Assembly: GCA_021442155.1 (NCBI GenBank)
Contig: CM038214.1
Span: forward strand, 135,756,040-135,820,039
Reading direction: 5' to 3'
DNA length: 64,000 nt
Source of the DNA: Cymbidium sinense
Lineage: Eukaryota; Streptophyta; Magnoliopsida; Asparagales; Orchidaceae
Shown piece by piece: positions 1 through 10,937 of the stretch; position 1 is the stretch's first letter; every line of letters starts with the position of its first letter. The position numbers and the translations under genes were made by a program. The notes below the pieces were generated by a model. It was not told the origin of the DNA and made no database searches. It was given only the letters and a program-made list of their open reading frames with translations.

Positions 1-195
1 AAGGTCAATTTTAATCATAATGAAAATGATTTGTTAAAAGATTCAACAGGGGTATACATGGTAAACACCAAGGGTTCCCTCCTTCATGATCAGTAGAGTT
101 TGGAAGGTGTTGCGACGGAGCAGGAAGACACAACCTACTCGACCCAACACCTCCTTCAATAATTAAAACAATAGGATGAACAAATAGATATGATG
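1..195. other. Unassigned left edge
   Basis: I see no gene or motif here. The stretch does not resemble the other giant-LTR copies, although the LTR similarity starts directly after it. Either the LTR was truncated here or something unrelated was inserted in it. The cause lies outside the window. Confidence 0.4.
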
Positions 196-449
196 GGGAA
201 GAATCTCTGGTACATTTTGAAGACCCATAGTCCTTATAAGTTCTTATTAAGGTCATTAGGTCCATTCTAGGATGGTGACTTTTGTCTCTCGAGATAGTAC
301 ATCACTCCTCAATGTCATGCCTAATCAACCTAATAAAAATATCTGTGGATCTACGTGGTGTCCAACATAAGAAAGTTGTTATTTTTTTTCATCATTTATT
401 TTTCTTAAAAGAAAGATAGATGAAGGATGAAAATAAAATTTTCATCACA
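196..449 (+). repeat. 3' end of the 5' LTR of Tat-type element 1 (fragment)
   Basis: This stretch matches the last 250 bases of the giant LTR as seen at 23170-23419, from the shared GGGGAAGAATCT to the terminal CATCACA. The same block ends the solo LTR at 16423 and, inverted, begins the solo LTR at 34787. Late gag/protease-linker coding sequence follows at once, so the primer-binding site and most of gag are missing. The 5' part of this LTR is absent from, or lies beyond, the window. Confidence 0.75.
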
Positions 450-1300
450 AATTTTTCTGCCACAAGAGATCATTGAAGTCAACCTCTGTAGTGGCAAGGT
501 TCTATCTCCTAGGGCAGCACCTCAAGATAAGGGGAAACAAGTCATTGGTTCAGATGATCGAGAAGCCCCTCCACAGAATGTTCCACTCTTGGATATGCTT
601 GTGGAGGATCAACCCAAGGTGGATTATAATGTCCTCTCTCACCTAAGAAAGTTTTCATCTAAGTTAAGCATATATGATGCCCTTGTGTTATCCAAAGAGA
701 TGAGGGATTAATCAAGGCTCTCCTTGATCTAGAGATATGCTTAGCTCAGCTAACTACTGCTAGATAGGAATACACATTATTCCAGAGAAGCCAAAGGAGT
801 TACTTTCATAGATGAAGACCTTCTTCTGGGGGACATGGACCACAACCATCCCCTGTACATTATAGTGGACATGGGCAGTCAGACTTTCCAGGGTTTTTGT
901 CAATTCAGGTACATCGGTGAATATTATGAGTCTAAAGACCCTTGCCTATTTGATGATCAACATCTCCACACTCTGAGGAGATTGAATGATGTTTAGAGGA
1001 TTCAATGAATAAGGTGTGAGGGGTTTTGGTTCCATAATGTTACCTTTGGAAATAGGTGAATGGAAGACTGAAGCCAAGTTCTATATCATTGATTCAAATA
1101 CTTCATTCACTGCTTTGCTCGGTAGACCTTGGATACATCAGAATAAGATGATTCCATCCTCCCTTCATCAGTGCATCAAGTTCAGAAAGGATGGAATTGA
1201 ATACTGTGTCAAAGGAGATAAAAAGTCATTTTCAGTCAGATAAGTTGAGATATATGAGGATGCGACCTACTATCTTCCTCAAAACACCTTTTATTGTGAA
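450..1300 (+). pseudogene. Gag-pro linker and aspartic protease remnant, element 1
   Basis: The first part (to about 711) reads as the gag-protease linker of Tat elements, with motifs VPLLDMLVEDQPKVDYNV and YDALVLSKEMR. Protease motifs follow in shifting frames: a flap region with LPLEIGEWKTEAKFYIID and the C-terminal ALLGRPWIHQNK near 1110-1150. The active-site triplet near 895-905 reads N-S-G where the family has D-S-G, so the catalytic aspartate is lost. Stops lie near 709 and 994. The capsid and nucleocapsid parts of gag are absent. Confidence 0.75.
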
Positions 1301-1318
1301 CTTGGTCAAAATTCAAAT

Positions 1319-1382
1319 GCAAAAGAAAAAGAAAAAGAAGAAAAAGAAAAAGAGAAAGAAAAAGAAAAGAAAATTAAAAGTT
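1319..1382 (+). repeat. Purine-rich A/G tract
   Basis: Simple AAAAAG-like repeats lie just after the protease. The lysine-rich reading across them comes from composition. In Tat-type polyproteins this is the variable spacer between protease and RT. Confidence 0.7.
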
Positions 1383-2039
1383 TAAGTAAATGGGAAAAGG
1401 ACATCAAGGAAGAAGTAGAGCCGCATGTCACATTCCACCAACAGTTCATTCCATCATATGGACATGTGGGTAGGATGAATAGATCTCTACCAGGTAGAGA
1501 TAGAGGTGAACATAAGGCGGTCTAGAGGGAAGACCCTGGTTAGCCACCATACAGGGGTTATGTTCAATTCATGGAGTACCCTACTATTCACATAGACTTG
1601 AATCCATTTCGGAGGATGAGTCTAATGTGATTAGCATATTAGCCAACCCCTCGGTGGGTTTCATTAGAGGTGACACTGAGTGATAGCGATGAAGATTAGC
1701 TCCAAGCAGCAATGTATTCAAATCAAGTTTATGTGAAACTATGAAGTTAGGACGCTCTAACCTCCCTTTCCTCATAAAAAGTTAAAGGTTTAGTAGTTAA
1801 GGAAGCCCCTCAGTCTTCCAAGAATGTCAAGCCAAAGAGATTCCTATTAGGATCATCATCCTAAAGTCCAAAAACTGATGTAGGACTTGAGGATAATTCA
1901 AATAAAGAATTTATGAAATTATCTTTTGATTGGTACTCGCCTTGTGTTCTTAATCTTGCGAAGAAGGGTCTGACTCCTTATACATGGTCTATGCATAGGT
2001 CAAAGTACTTCAAGAAGCTATGGAACAACAGAGGCAGAG

Positions 2040-3130
2040 ATGCACAATCAAAAGTCAGGACTAGGATTCGGTACGGTTGGTCCAGTCGATGATGACGATC
2101 ACTGCTTAGTTGTCACCAATCATTTAGAGTATGATAGGTTCTTTTCAAACTACATTAACTCTTATGAGGATGTGTGTTTAGAAACTTTAGATGATCTAGA
2201 TGATCTCCAAATCAAAGATGTACTACCATAATTTAAAGAGGAGATCCATTTAATAATTGATAAGCTTAAAGAAATCAACCTCAGGTCTATGCCTGACATA
2301 CATCAGTTCATTGCTGAATGAAGAAGAAACTAATGACTTAGTTAGGCTATTGATTGAGTTTAAGGACTACTTTGCATGGAGCAATGAAGAGATGCCTGAA
2401 TTATCTCCTAATATTGTAGTCCACAAACTAGCAATAGACCCTAATGCTAACCCTATCAAGCAAGCTCCTAGACGCATGCGATTAGAAATCGAACAACAGG
2501 TCATTTTTGAAGTCAAGAAATTAATCAATGCTAGTTTCATTAGGGAAGAAAAGTACTCTACTTGGTTAGCCATTATCATCTCAGTTAAGAAGAATGGCTA
2601 AATTTGCATATGCATTAATTTTAGGGACTTAAATAAGGCATGTCCTAAGGATGAGTTTTCTCTTCCTACACTAGAATTAATGGTGGACATAGCCTCATAT
2701 CATGTAGTATTCTTTTTCATGGATGGGTCATATGGCTTCAACCAAATCAAGATGGCCCCTGAGGATGAAAGAAATACTGCTTTTCAAACTCCAATCAAAA
2801 TCTATTATTATAAGGTCATGCCTTTCAGCCTTAAAAATACTGGTGCTATATACCAACAGGCCATGACTCAGATCTTCAATGAACTCATTCATCATCAGCT
2901 AGAGTGATATGTTGATGATCTAGTAGTCAAGTGCAAAGAAAAGGATGATCAACTCTTTGACTTGAGAGTAGTTTTCAAATTGTTAAGATAATTTAACCTC
3001 AAAATTGATCCCCTAAAGTGTGCATTCGAAGCTGCTTCAGAGAAATTCCTTGGGTTTGTTGTTTGACACTGAGGAATAGAAATAGATCTAGAAAAGATCA
3101 AAGCTATCTTAGAAATGTCACCTCCCAAAA
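2040..3130 (+). pseudogene. Reverse transcriptase remnant, element 1
   Basis: The Ty3/gypsy RT is readable in order. It starts with a connection near 2300 (DYFAWSNEEMPEL) and the fingers block (KQAPRRMR) near 2455. The palm block INFRDLNKACPKDEF lies near 2615, the FMDGSYGFNQIKM region near 2720 and the catalytic Y-V-D-D at 2908-2919, followed by the KFLGFVV thumb entry near 3045. YVDD is intact, but a stop codon directly precedes it (2905-2907) and others lie at about 2599 and 2990. The enzyme would copy retroelement RNA into cDNA; this copy cannot be translated through. Confidence 0.85.
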
Positions 3131-3189
3131 GTTTAACTCAACTCAGATCTTTCCAAGGGTGGTTGGCATATCTAAGATGCTCTATCTCC

Positions 3190-3700
3190 AACCTATCGGG
3201 GAGATGCAAACCATTTTAGCACTTGTCAAAAAGAATGCCAAGTTCAAGTGGGATGACAAGTGTCAGCATGCCTTTGAAGATATCAAGCAATATTTGGTGA
3301 AGCCGCCAGTTTTAACAGCCCGTATCCAGGCATGCCACTCATCATCTACACTGCTGTATTAGATGACTCCCTCAGTGCTTTGTTGGCCCAAGCCAACGAT
3401 GAAGGTAAGGATAGTGCTCTCTACTACCTCAGCCATCATCTGATCCCCACTGAAGCGAACTACCCACCTATTGATAAATATTGCCTAATTTTAATCTTTG
3501 CATCCCAAAAGCTACGACACTATATGCTTTCTCATAAGGTGAACTAGATTTCAAGAACCAATCCACTGTAGTATCTCACATGTTATTGGATGGCATGGGT
3601 CCATGATTCTCTGGTTATATCACATTCATTTCCTCATGCGGTGAAAGGACAAGCACTAGTTTCTTAGTAGCACACCTTCGATTCCGCTTAGTGATCTCCC
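3190..3700 (+). pseudogene. RNase H (first domain) remnant, element 1
   Basis: Downstream of RT the frames read KFKWDDKCQHAFEDIKQYL, then PLIIYTAVLDDSLSALLAQ, then SALYYLSHHLIPTEANYPP and SQKLRHYMLSHKV. This is the usual RNase H connection of Ty3/gypsy pol. A one-base shift is needed near 3330, and a stop ends the block near 3546. The domain normally degrades RNA in RNA-DNA hybrids during reverse transcription. Confidence 0.8.
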
Positions 3701-3739
3701 CTAACGAACAAATCATGAACTTAGGGGAGGTTGACAACC

Positions 3740-4150
3740 ACCATTGAGAGATGTATTTTGATGGTGCAGCTTCCTTTCATGAAGGAGAAGAACCATGATC
3801 TACTCTTCCAAGAAAGGCAGGGGTAAGAATAGTTTTCTTAACTCTAGACCGTGATGTGATGAGATTCTCATACTATCTCTCCAATCCCTACACCAATAAA
3901 GAAGCGAAGTATGAGGCTTTAATTGCGTCTGGAGTTAGCCATTATAGTATGGGTCAAGAGCATCAACATCTATGGGGATTCTCAGTTGTTCATCAATCAG
4001 ATTGTTGGGTCCTACAAGGTTCTAAAACCTAAGCTTCATCATTACCGCGAGTACACCATGAAGTTGTTGGCTCAAATCCCTGAAGTCACTATCTACAAGG
4101 TTCCCGTAGAACACATTGCTTTTATGCTTTGGCCAAAGAATTAGCATGTC
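3740..4150 (+). pseudogene. Second, archaeal-type RNase H (aRH) remnant, element 1
   Basis: A second RNase H fold lies between RNase H and integrase, with DGA near 3760, the NKEAKYEAL helix near 3896-3920 and GDSQLFINQIVGSYKV near 3973. This dual-RNase H layout defines the Tat lineage. Other family members have AEYEAL, and the glutamate of AEY is the probable catalytic one; here it reads AKY (Glu to Lys). Frameshifts lie near 3795 and 3920. The domain is therefore doubly disabled. Confidence 0.8.
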
Positions 4151-4259
4151 CGGAAGATGAGTCCATTCCAATAAGGGTCCAAAATAGACAAGTCATATCC
4201 CTTATTGATGGTGAACTCATTGAGAGACTTTCTCTTGAAGGGGAGGTTATCATTGCCAA

Positions 4260-5503
4260 CAAAGATGAGGAGCTGGATTAGAGGCAATCATTCATAGATT
4301 ATTTGAACACCAGCAAACTACCTCATAAGAAATCACAAGCCCATCAGATGAAATAGAGAGCTCTCTCCTATGCTCTCATGGATGGCACCTTGTACTGGTA
4401 GTTTTTTGATCAAATGTGGTTATGCTATTTGGACAAACACAAAGCCCATAGGATCGTGATCGAGGTACATTCAGATCTATGCAGAGCACATCAATCCGAT
4501 CTGAAGATGAAGGCAAGATCAAGAGACTAGGATATTACCGGCCTTCGATTATTACGGATTGTATGGATGTATCTAGAAGATGCCATCAGTGTCAGGTACA
4601 TGGTGTCCTACATCAATCACCCAACATTCTACACCTATTGGCCCTTGGCCATTTGAGTGTTGGGGTACCGACATGTGGGTCTTATCTATCCTCTTCTTCC
4701 AAGGGTCATCGGTTCATTTTAGGCTACCGACTACTTTTCCAAGTGGAGAGGCAATCCCACTCGAGGTCACTTACATGTGCTTCAATTTTTTGACCATATT
4801 ATATAAAGGTTCAAGGTGCTCGATGAATTATATCTGATAATGGTACTGCATTCAAGAGAACTAAGTCAACAGCTTTGCCAGAAGATACGGTATAGATTGG
4901 AGATACTCCACTATCTACTACCCCAGGGAAAATGTCCTAGCAGAAGCATTCAACAAAACTCTCATACAAATACTAAAGAAGACACTTGATGACAATAAAT
5001 GACAGTGACATGTGCAGTTAGTTGAAGCCTAGTGGGCCTACTGCACTACATACAGAACTCCAACACAATCTTCCCCATTCTCCTTATTGTATGGATCCAA
5101 AGCTGTTCTACCCTTAGAAGTTCAACTCTCATCACTAAGTATAGCATTGGGTAGCAAGATCACTACAGAGTAGAATACAAAGTTGTAGTTAGAAGAGCTT
5201 GAAGGTTTGGAGGAGAGATGCCTACAAGCGTGCTAGAACCTCGAGTTATATAAGGCCAAAATGATTCAAGCTCATAATAAGCTAGTCTGCCCTAGGGATT
5301 TTTAAGTAGGAGAACTTGTATTTGTCCTAAAGAGACCAATTATTTCCCGTCGAAAGATGGGAGGCAAGTTTGAACCCACTTGGGAAGGCCCTTTTATGAT
5401 AGAGAAGACATACCAAGGAGGATCTTATCAGCTTATTGATTATAAAGGGGAACACCCGATGCTTCCAATTAATGGGCTCTATTTGAAGAAATATTATCCA
5501 TAA
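4260..5503 (+). pseudogene. Integrase remnant, element 1
   Basis: The N-terminal zinc-binding part is blurred near 4460-4600 (VHSDLCRAHQSD, then SRRCHQCQVHG). The catalytic core keeps the first Asp in W-G-T-D (4661-4672), the second Asp in D-N-G (4836-4838) and the Glu in L-A-E-A-F-N-K (4943-4945). D and E are 107 bases apart where D-35-E requires 108, so one base has been lost. The C-terminal part reads LVFVLKRPI near 5315, then GGKFEPTWEGPF and PINGLYLKKYYP, and stops at 5501-5503. No chromodomain follows, as expected for Tat. Confidence 0.85.
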
Positions 5504-7320
5504 TTCATGTTTGAAAATAATTATCAATAAAAGAATAAAATTTCATTACAATTCATCAAAATCTTCTCTTCTTTTGAAGCATTGTTTGCTTGTCTTGCAA
5601 ATCTGCCATGACATGTTTAGGATAGGTGTAAGAGAACCCAAGAGGTATCCTATCCCTCTTTCATAACATGAACATAATCAAACACAATTTTCCAGCACTA
5701 CTTGAATAGGTGTGAGAGAACCCAAGCGGCATCCTTTCTTGGTAGGAATCCCAATTGCCATTCATGGCACCATTTCATCAAATTCGCCAAGTGTGTTTAG
5801 GATAGGTGTGAGATAACCCAAGCGGCATCCTATTCCCTTTAAGACAAGCACAAAAACCAAACACATATCTTTTGTCTCGAGCTATTTTGATGTAGGAGCA
5901 AGCCCCCTATGACACTCACTCATTAGCTGCTCTAGGTTGGGTTTACATGCTATCTTGCTATTCTTTCACCTCAGTGGTCATTTGTCTAGCAGATGTGAGT
6001 TCCCGTGCTTTCTTCCTAACTTGACCATTGCAAATCAATGAGTGTCTTGTTAGTTTGGTAGATTTCACTGCCCATCCAGTAAGCTACCTCATGTTGATTT
6101 TGTTTAAAAAGATGTGAGTCCCCGTGCTTTCTTTTTAATTTAACCATGTACTGACTAGGTCAAGTATATTTAAGGTTTAGGATAAGTCCACCAGAGGCTC
6201 CTTTCCTCTTGACTACTCTTGAGTTGACATAAGTCCCCTAGTGGCATTCACTTAGTAGACGTCCTAGGTCGGATAGCACCTATCGAGCCAAGATAGACTA
6301 TTCCGATAATCAATTTTGCTATAGGAGGATGTGAGTCCCCACGTATTCTTCTTAGGCTAATTTTTGCAAATCGACGGGCACCATAGGTTGGTTGATGTTC
6401 GCTATGTTGACAGTGACTCACCCGGTGGATACACCACTCTTGGCAGATGTGAGTCCCCATGCTTTCTCCTTGAGTTGGCCACCGAATACCTATACATATT
6501 ATCTTCTCTAGGGTTTTGGATCAAGCCCTTAGTGGCCCCTCTCTCTGTGGGCACTCTATTTGGATCATGTCCTTTACGTCCCTATTTAGACACTACCCGG
6601 GTTACTTTTGGATTGGACAGTTCCCCTTTGGTTAGAAAAATTTTTTAGCGGATGCACAGATTCTCTTTTGGTTCAGTAAATTTGAGATAGGTCTAAGCTA
6701 ATATAAGCTCCTTCTCAGTATGATCCCTCATAAACTAATAATATCCACACTAAACCAATTAAACAAAAAAACAAAATATTCTCTTGTAGATTAAGAATTC
6801 AAGCGCCCAAAGGGTCCCTTTTCCCAAGCAGGCATCCTATCTTTAGGACAGTGTCAGCAGAACTCCCTATAGGAATTGCTTGACTAACTGAGTTGAGATA
6901 AGTCCTTGGGTCAGCACTCTCTCCGTAGTCACCCTTAGGTCGGGTTCAATATATTTTTCCATAGATAGGTTGCCCTAATAGTCATTTCAATTTGGAAGAT
7001 GTAAGCCTATGACACATTTTTTCTAGCATGACTGTCGCAAACTGACGGGTAGCCCTAGGTCAGGTTTGATTTGTTTACCCAAAGCAACCGATCACACCAG
7101 TGGCCTTTTGTAGTGGAAGATGTGGGTCCCGTGCTTTCTTCCCCTAAATTGACCATTGCAAACCGAAAGGAACTCCTTTGGTTGAATAATTCTCCCCTCA
7201 GCTGGGAAGCTACTCTCTTTGGTTCAGTAAATCTGAGATAGGTCTAGGATGATATAAGCTCTTTATCAGTGTGATCCCTCATAAACTAATGAAATCCATT
7301 GAAACAATTAAAAAAAATGA

Positions 7321-8289
7321 AATTAATCTTGACTATCTTTGAACTAATTTAAGTCCCCCAGTGGCATTCACTTAGTAGTTAGCCTTAGGTCTGGTTGATA
7401 TGTTACCTTGCTAATGTATCACCCCAATGGTTCCTTATTTTGGAAGATGTGAGTCCCCGTGCTTTCTTTTTAACTTTACCATTGCAAACCAAAAGGCAAT
7501 CCCTTTGGTTGGATAGTCCTACTATGTGGTTGGTAGAATACTCCCTTTATATTGGTAAATCTGTGTTTGACCAAGGCCCATGGCCCCTACTCAGTACAGT
7601 CCATCGCAAATTGATGGGATCCATCAAAAAAAAATAAAGAATGAAATTAATCTTGACTATCTTTGAGCTAATTTAAGTCTCCCAGTGGCATTCACTCAAT
7701 AGTCAGCCTTTGGTCGGGTTGATATGTTACCTTGCTAATGTATCACCCCAATGGTTTCTTATTTTGGAAGATGTGAGTCCCCACATTTTCTTCTTAACTT
7801 GGCCATTGTAAACCGAAAGGCAATCCCTTTGGTTGGATAATCCTACTGTGTGGCTGGTAGACTACCCCTTTGAATTGGTAAATCTGTGTTAAACCAAGGC
7901 TGACATGGCCCCTACCCATTGCAGGCCATCGCAAACCAACATGATCCATCAAAAACAATTAAAATATGAAATTAATCATTAACTCTCTTTTAGCTGATTT
8001 AAGTCCGACAGTGGCATTCACTCAATAGTCAACCCTAGGTTGGGTTCAATCCGTTTCCTTTCCAACTAATCATCCTAGCAACTAATCTCTACTTTGGAGG
8101 ATGTAAGCTTATTGTGCTTTCTTCTTAGTATAGCTGTTGCATGCTGAAAGGCAATTTCTTTGGTTGGCTGGTCATACTATGTGGTTAGTAGACTACTCCT
8201 TTGGATTTGTAAATTAGGCTATGAGACCCCAATCATCCATCACAAACCTATTGGGTCCATCTCAAAATCTAAAAATTTAAAAATCTGAA
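7321..8289 (+). repeat. About 325-bp tandem repeat, three clear units
   Basis: Units begin AATTAATCTTGAC at 7321 and 7645 and AATTAATCATTAAC at 7970, giving periods of 324 and 325 bp. Each unit holds one GATGTGAGTCCCC-type block (7444, 7767, 8096). A degenerate unit precedes them, with its block at 7115, 329 bases earlier. Confidence 0.8.
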
Positions 8290-8523
8290 ATAAATTCAAC
8301 CCTCCTCCCTCAGTGGAGTCAAATCAAAATAATCAAAATAATCAAACCAAACTAAACAAAAAAAGTCAAACAAACCATCTACTTCTCCTCAGTGAGATGC
8401 AAATCTTTCTAGTTCCCCCAGCAGATCTTGAATTCTAATCCCTCAGTGGATCTCACAACATCTTCTCCTTAGTGGATGACTTGAACTTGCTCTCTTAATG
8501 GAGAGTTCACTTTTTCATCCCTA

Positions 8524-8528
8524 GTGGA
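8524..8528. repeat. TSD GTGGA, left of the first solo LTR
   Basis: GTGGA precedes TGTCGACC and recurs exactly after the LTR's terminal CACCACA at 16424-16428. The motif occurs elsewhere in this UTR, so chance identity is possible, but the LTR borders are fixed independently by the copy at 34787-41481. Confidence 0.75.
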
Positions 8529-10916
8529 TGTCGACCTCATTTTTAGAATGAGCTATCAACACCTTCATCTTATACATAGGATTCCTCTTGGACTTTAAGA
8601 GTTCCTTAGTCTTAAGACACATCTAGTGATTAGATGGATACTCCCCTAGCCCTAGAAGACTTAAAAGGTTTAGCCATAGGACTAGGTCATGCCTTATGGG
8701 TGTTGGGAAATTTGCCTACCCTTAGTTTGCACCATTCCTCACCTTTCCTTCTTTCAAGTCAAAACTCCAAATCAAGTCAACTCCATCTAAATCAAATCCA
8801 TGATTGAAACTCTTGATTGAAATCCATGATAAAAAATTCATCAAAAATTCTTAAGTCCAAATTTTTCCTAAGTCCTTAATTTTCCCTTAAGGACTTAACC
8901 AAAATCATGATTCAAACCTATTCAAATCTTTGAGATCTTTCCATGATCCATTTATATTTTTATTTATATTCATATATAAATGAAATATAAATTCAAACCC
9001 ACCAAATCAAATTCAAAATTCAAAATCAATTCATGAAAATTTTCTTAAGTCCCATTAATTTTTCATTAAAGGACTTAGCCAGAATTTAACCTAAACTTTG
9101 ATCAAACCATTTCAAACTCATAGGATTTTCTCAAAACTTATTTGTATTCTCATTAATATTCTCATATATAAATGAAATATAAATATAAATCAATCACATC
9201 CAACTCAAAAATTAAATTTCTAATTAAAAATTTCCTTAAATCCTTTAAATTCCCTTTAATGGATTTATCCTAAATCATGATTAAACCACTTCAAATTTTG
9301 AAATTTTCTCATGATCAATTATATCCTCATTTATATTCACATATATAAATGAAATATAAATTCAAATAATCAAAACCAACTCCAAAAATCAAAACTCAAA
9401 TCCATTCAAAATCAAATCTAAGCCTTTTAAGCCAAAATCTTGAACTTAGCCAAAACACTTCCAAATCAAGCCAAACCCTTGATTTTCTCTCATGGTTCAA
9501 TCAATCCTATAATCATGAGCTCATATATAAATCCAAATCTCAATCAAACAATCAAAACCTAAATAAAAAATCAAACCCAAAACCTCTTCATATTCTTCCT
9601 TTGAATATGAAATTTTCAAATGGATCAAAATCCATTTGACTTCAAACCACTTATAAATGGATTTATATTTCAATCATGAGTCCATATACAAGATTAATCA
9701 ACTTTAAATCAAGCTTTGACATTTGACCCACTTTCACTTGACCCAAAGTGACCTAAAGTGCCCTTATGAGCCAACTTTGATCAACCAAATTGAATTGAAC
9801 CAAACTCATATTTTCCTCTCATCATGATCACAATCATCATGGGATGATCAATCAATCAAATTAGGTCAAACCAAGTCAAACCTAAGGGTTGACCAAGTCA
9901 ACACTTAACCTGAAATTACATAGCCAAATTCTACCATAGGCCAAATTGATTGAAACCATTGATCCAAGTTCTTTGTTTGACCAAGCCAACATTGAGCCCA
10001 GCCCAATTATTTGACTTCCAAGTTGACCCATTTTGTCCTAAAGGGTCAAAATATGTCAAAACTTGATCTAAGACAAATTGATTGAACCAATGGGTCAAGT
10101 CCATTCCAAATCACTTGTGGAACTTGAGGCCTCAATTAGCCCCAACCTAATTGACCTTAGACCCAATCATGTTGAGCCAAAATTGAACTTAACCCAAATT
10201 GATTGGAAATAAAGATACCAATCCACTCCATATGACTAACAAATCCTAAACTTACCCTTGACCTATCCCAAATAGGTCAAATGGGTCAAATAGGTCAACT
10301 TGACCCATTTGACCTAAATGAAGTCATATGAGCCAAAACCAAATCTAATCCAAATTGAACCAAACCAAAGTCACCAAAACATTTCAAATGGCCATATGAA
10401 CTTGACCCAATCCTTGGTTTGTCCCAATTTGACCTATTGGTCAACTTGACCCATTTTGATCTAAATGGGTCAACATGAGCCAAACCCTATCAAATGGATT
10501 CCAAATCCATTGAAACTTGGCCAAACCCATTTTCTCAACATACCAAACATACCCAAATTGAAAAATAAGAAAATGACCATTTTACCCCCTAGGCCATAGA
10601 ACAAATTTTGGCCTAGCCCATGGGTATTTTGGTCATACCCTTATCACAATCAGTTGGGATTTCCTAAAAGCTCAAGGAGACTTAGTGATGAGTGGTGCAC
10701 CCAACCTAATGGGTTTGAGTCAGCCCATGTGACCCATGGACCAAAACCCTTAGCAGAAATTCAAACTCCCTCAAGCTCAATTGATGCACATGGGAGTTAG
10801 CATTCCACTCATCAGCCAAACCAACCATGTGCACACTTCAAATAACCTAAATAGCCCACTCCATGGGGTCAATTGGATCAAAATGGCAAGCTCATTGTCG
10901 GCCTTCCACTAACCAT

Positions 10917-10937
10917 AGGGGGAGATATACTCCCCCT
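10917..10937. promoter_or_regulatory. 21-bp palindrome in giant LTR copy 1
   Basis: The arms AGGGGGAG and CTCCCCCT flank an ATATA centre. The same palindrome is kept exactly in the other two copies (18108-18128 and, inverted, 39160-39180), although the surroundings differ. It may be a protein-binding or promoter element; the function is inferred only from conservation. Confidence 0.5.

Larger units (their letters stand above)
5504..8528 (+). repeat. Hypervariable 3' UTR of element 1 with several tandem-repeat families
   Basis: This non-coding stretch lies between integrase and LTR and is built of repeats. Three units at about 5621, 5704 and 5801 carry GGTGTGAGAGAACCCAAG. From about 5990 to 8120 a block with GATGTGAGTCCCCGTGCTTT recurs at least nine times. 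Near the right end (7321, 7645, 7970, ending about 8289) these blocks form a clear tandem array of about 325 bp. The last 250 bases carry short CCCTCAGTGGAT-like units. Repeat-rich 3' UTRs upstream of the 3' LTR are known in Tat-lineage elements. Many stops exclude a gene. Confidence 0.75.

Noticed and set aside
1191..1385. Lysine-rich open frame
   Set aside because: It is an out-of-frame reading of the protease end and an A/G-rich tract.
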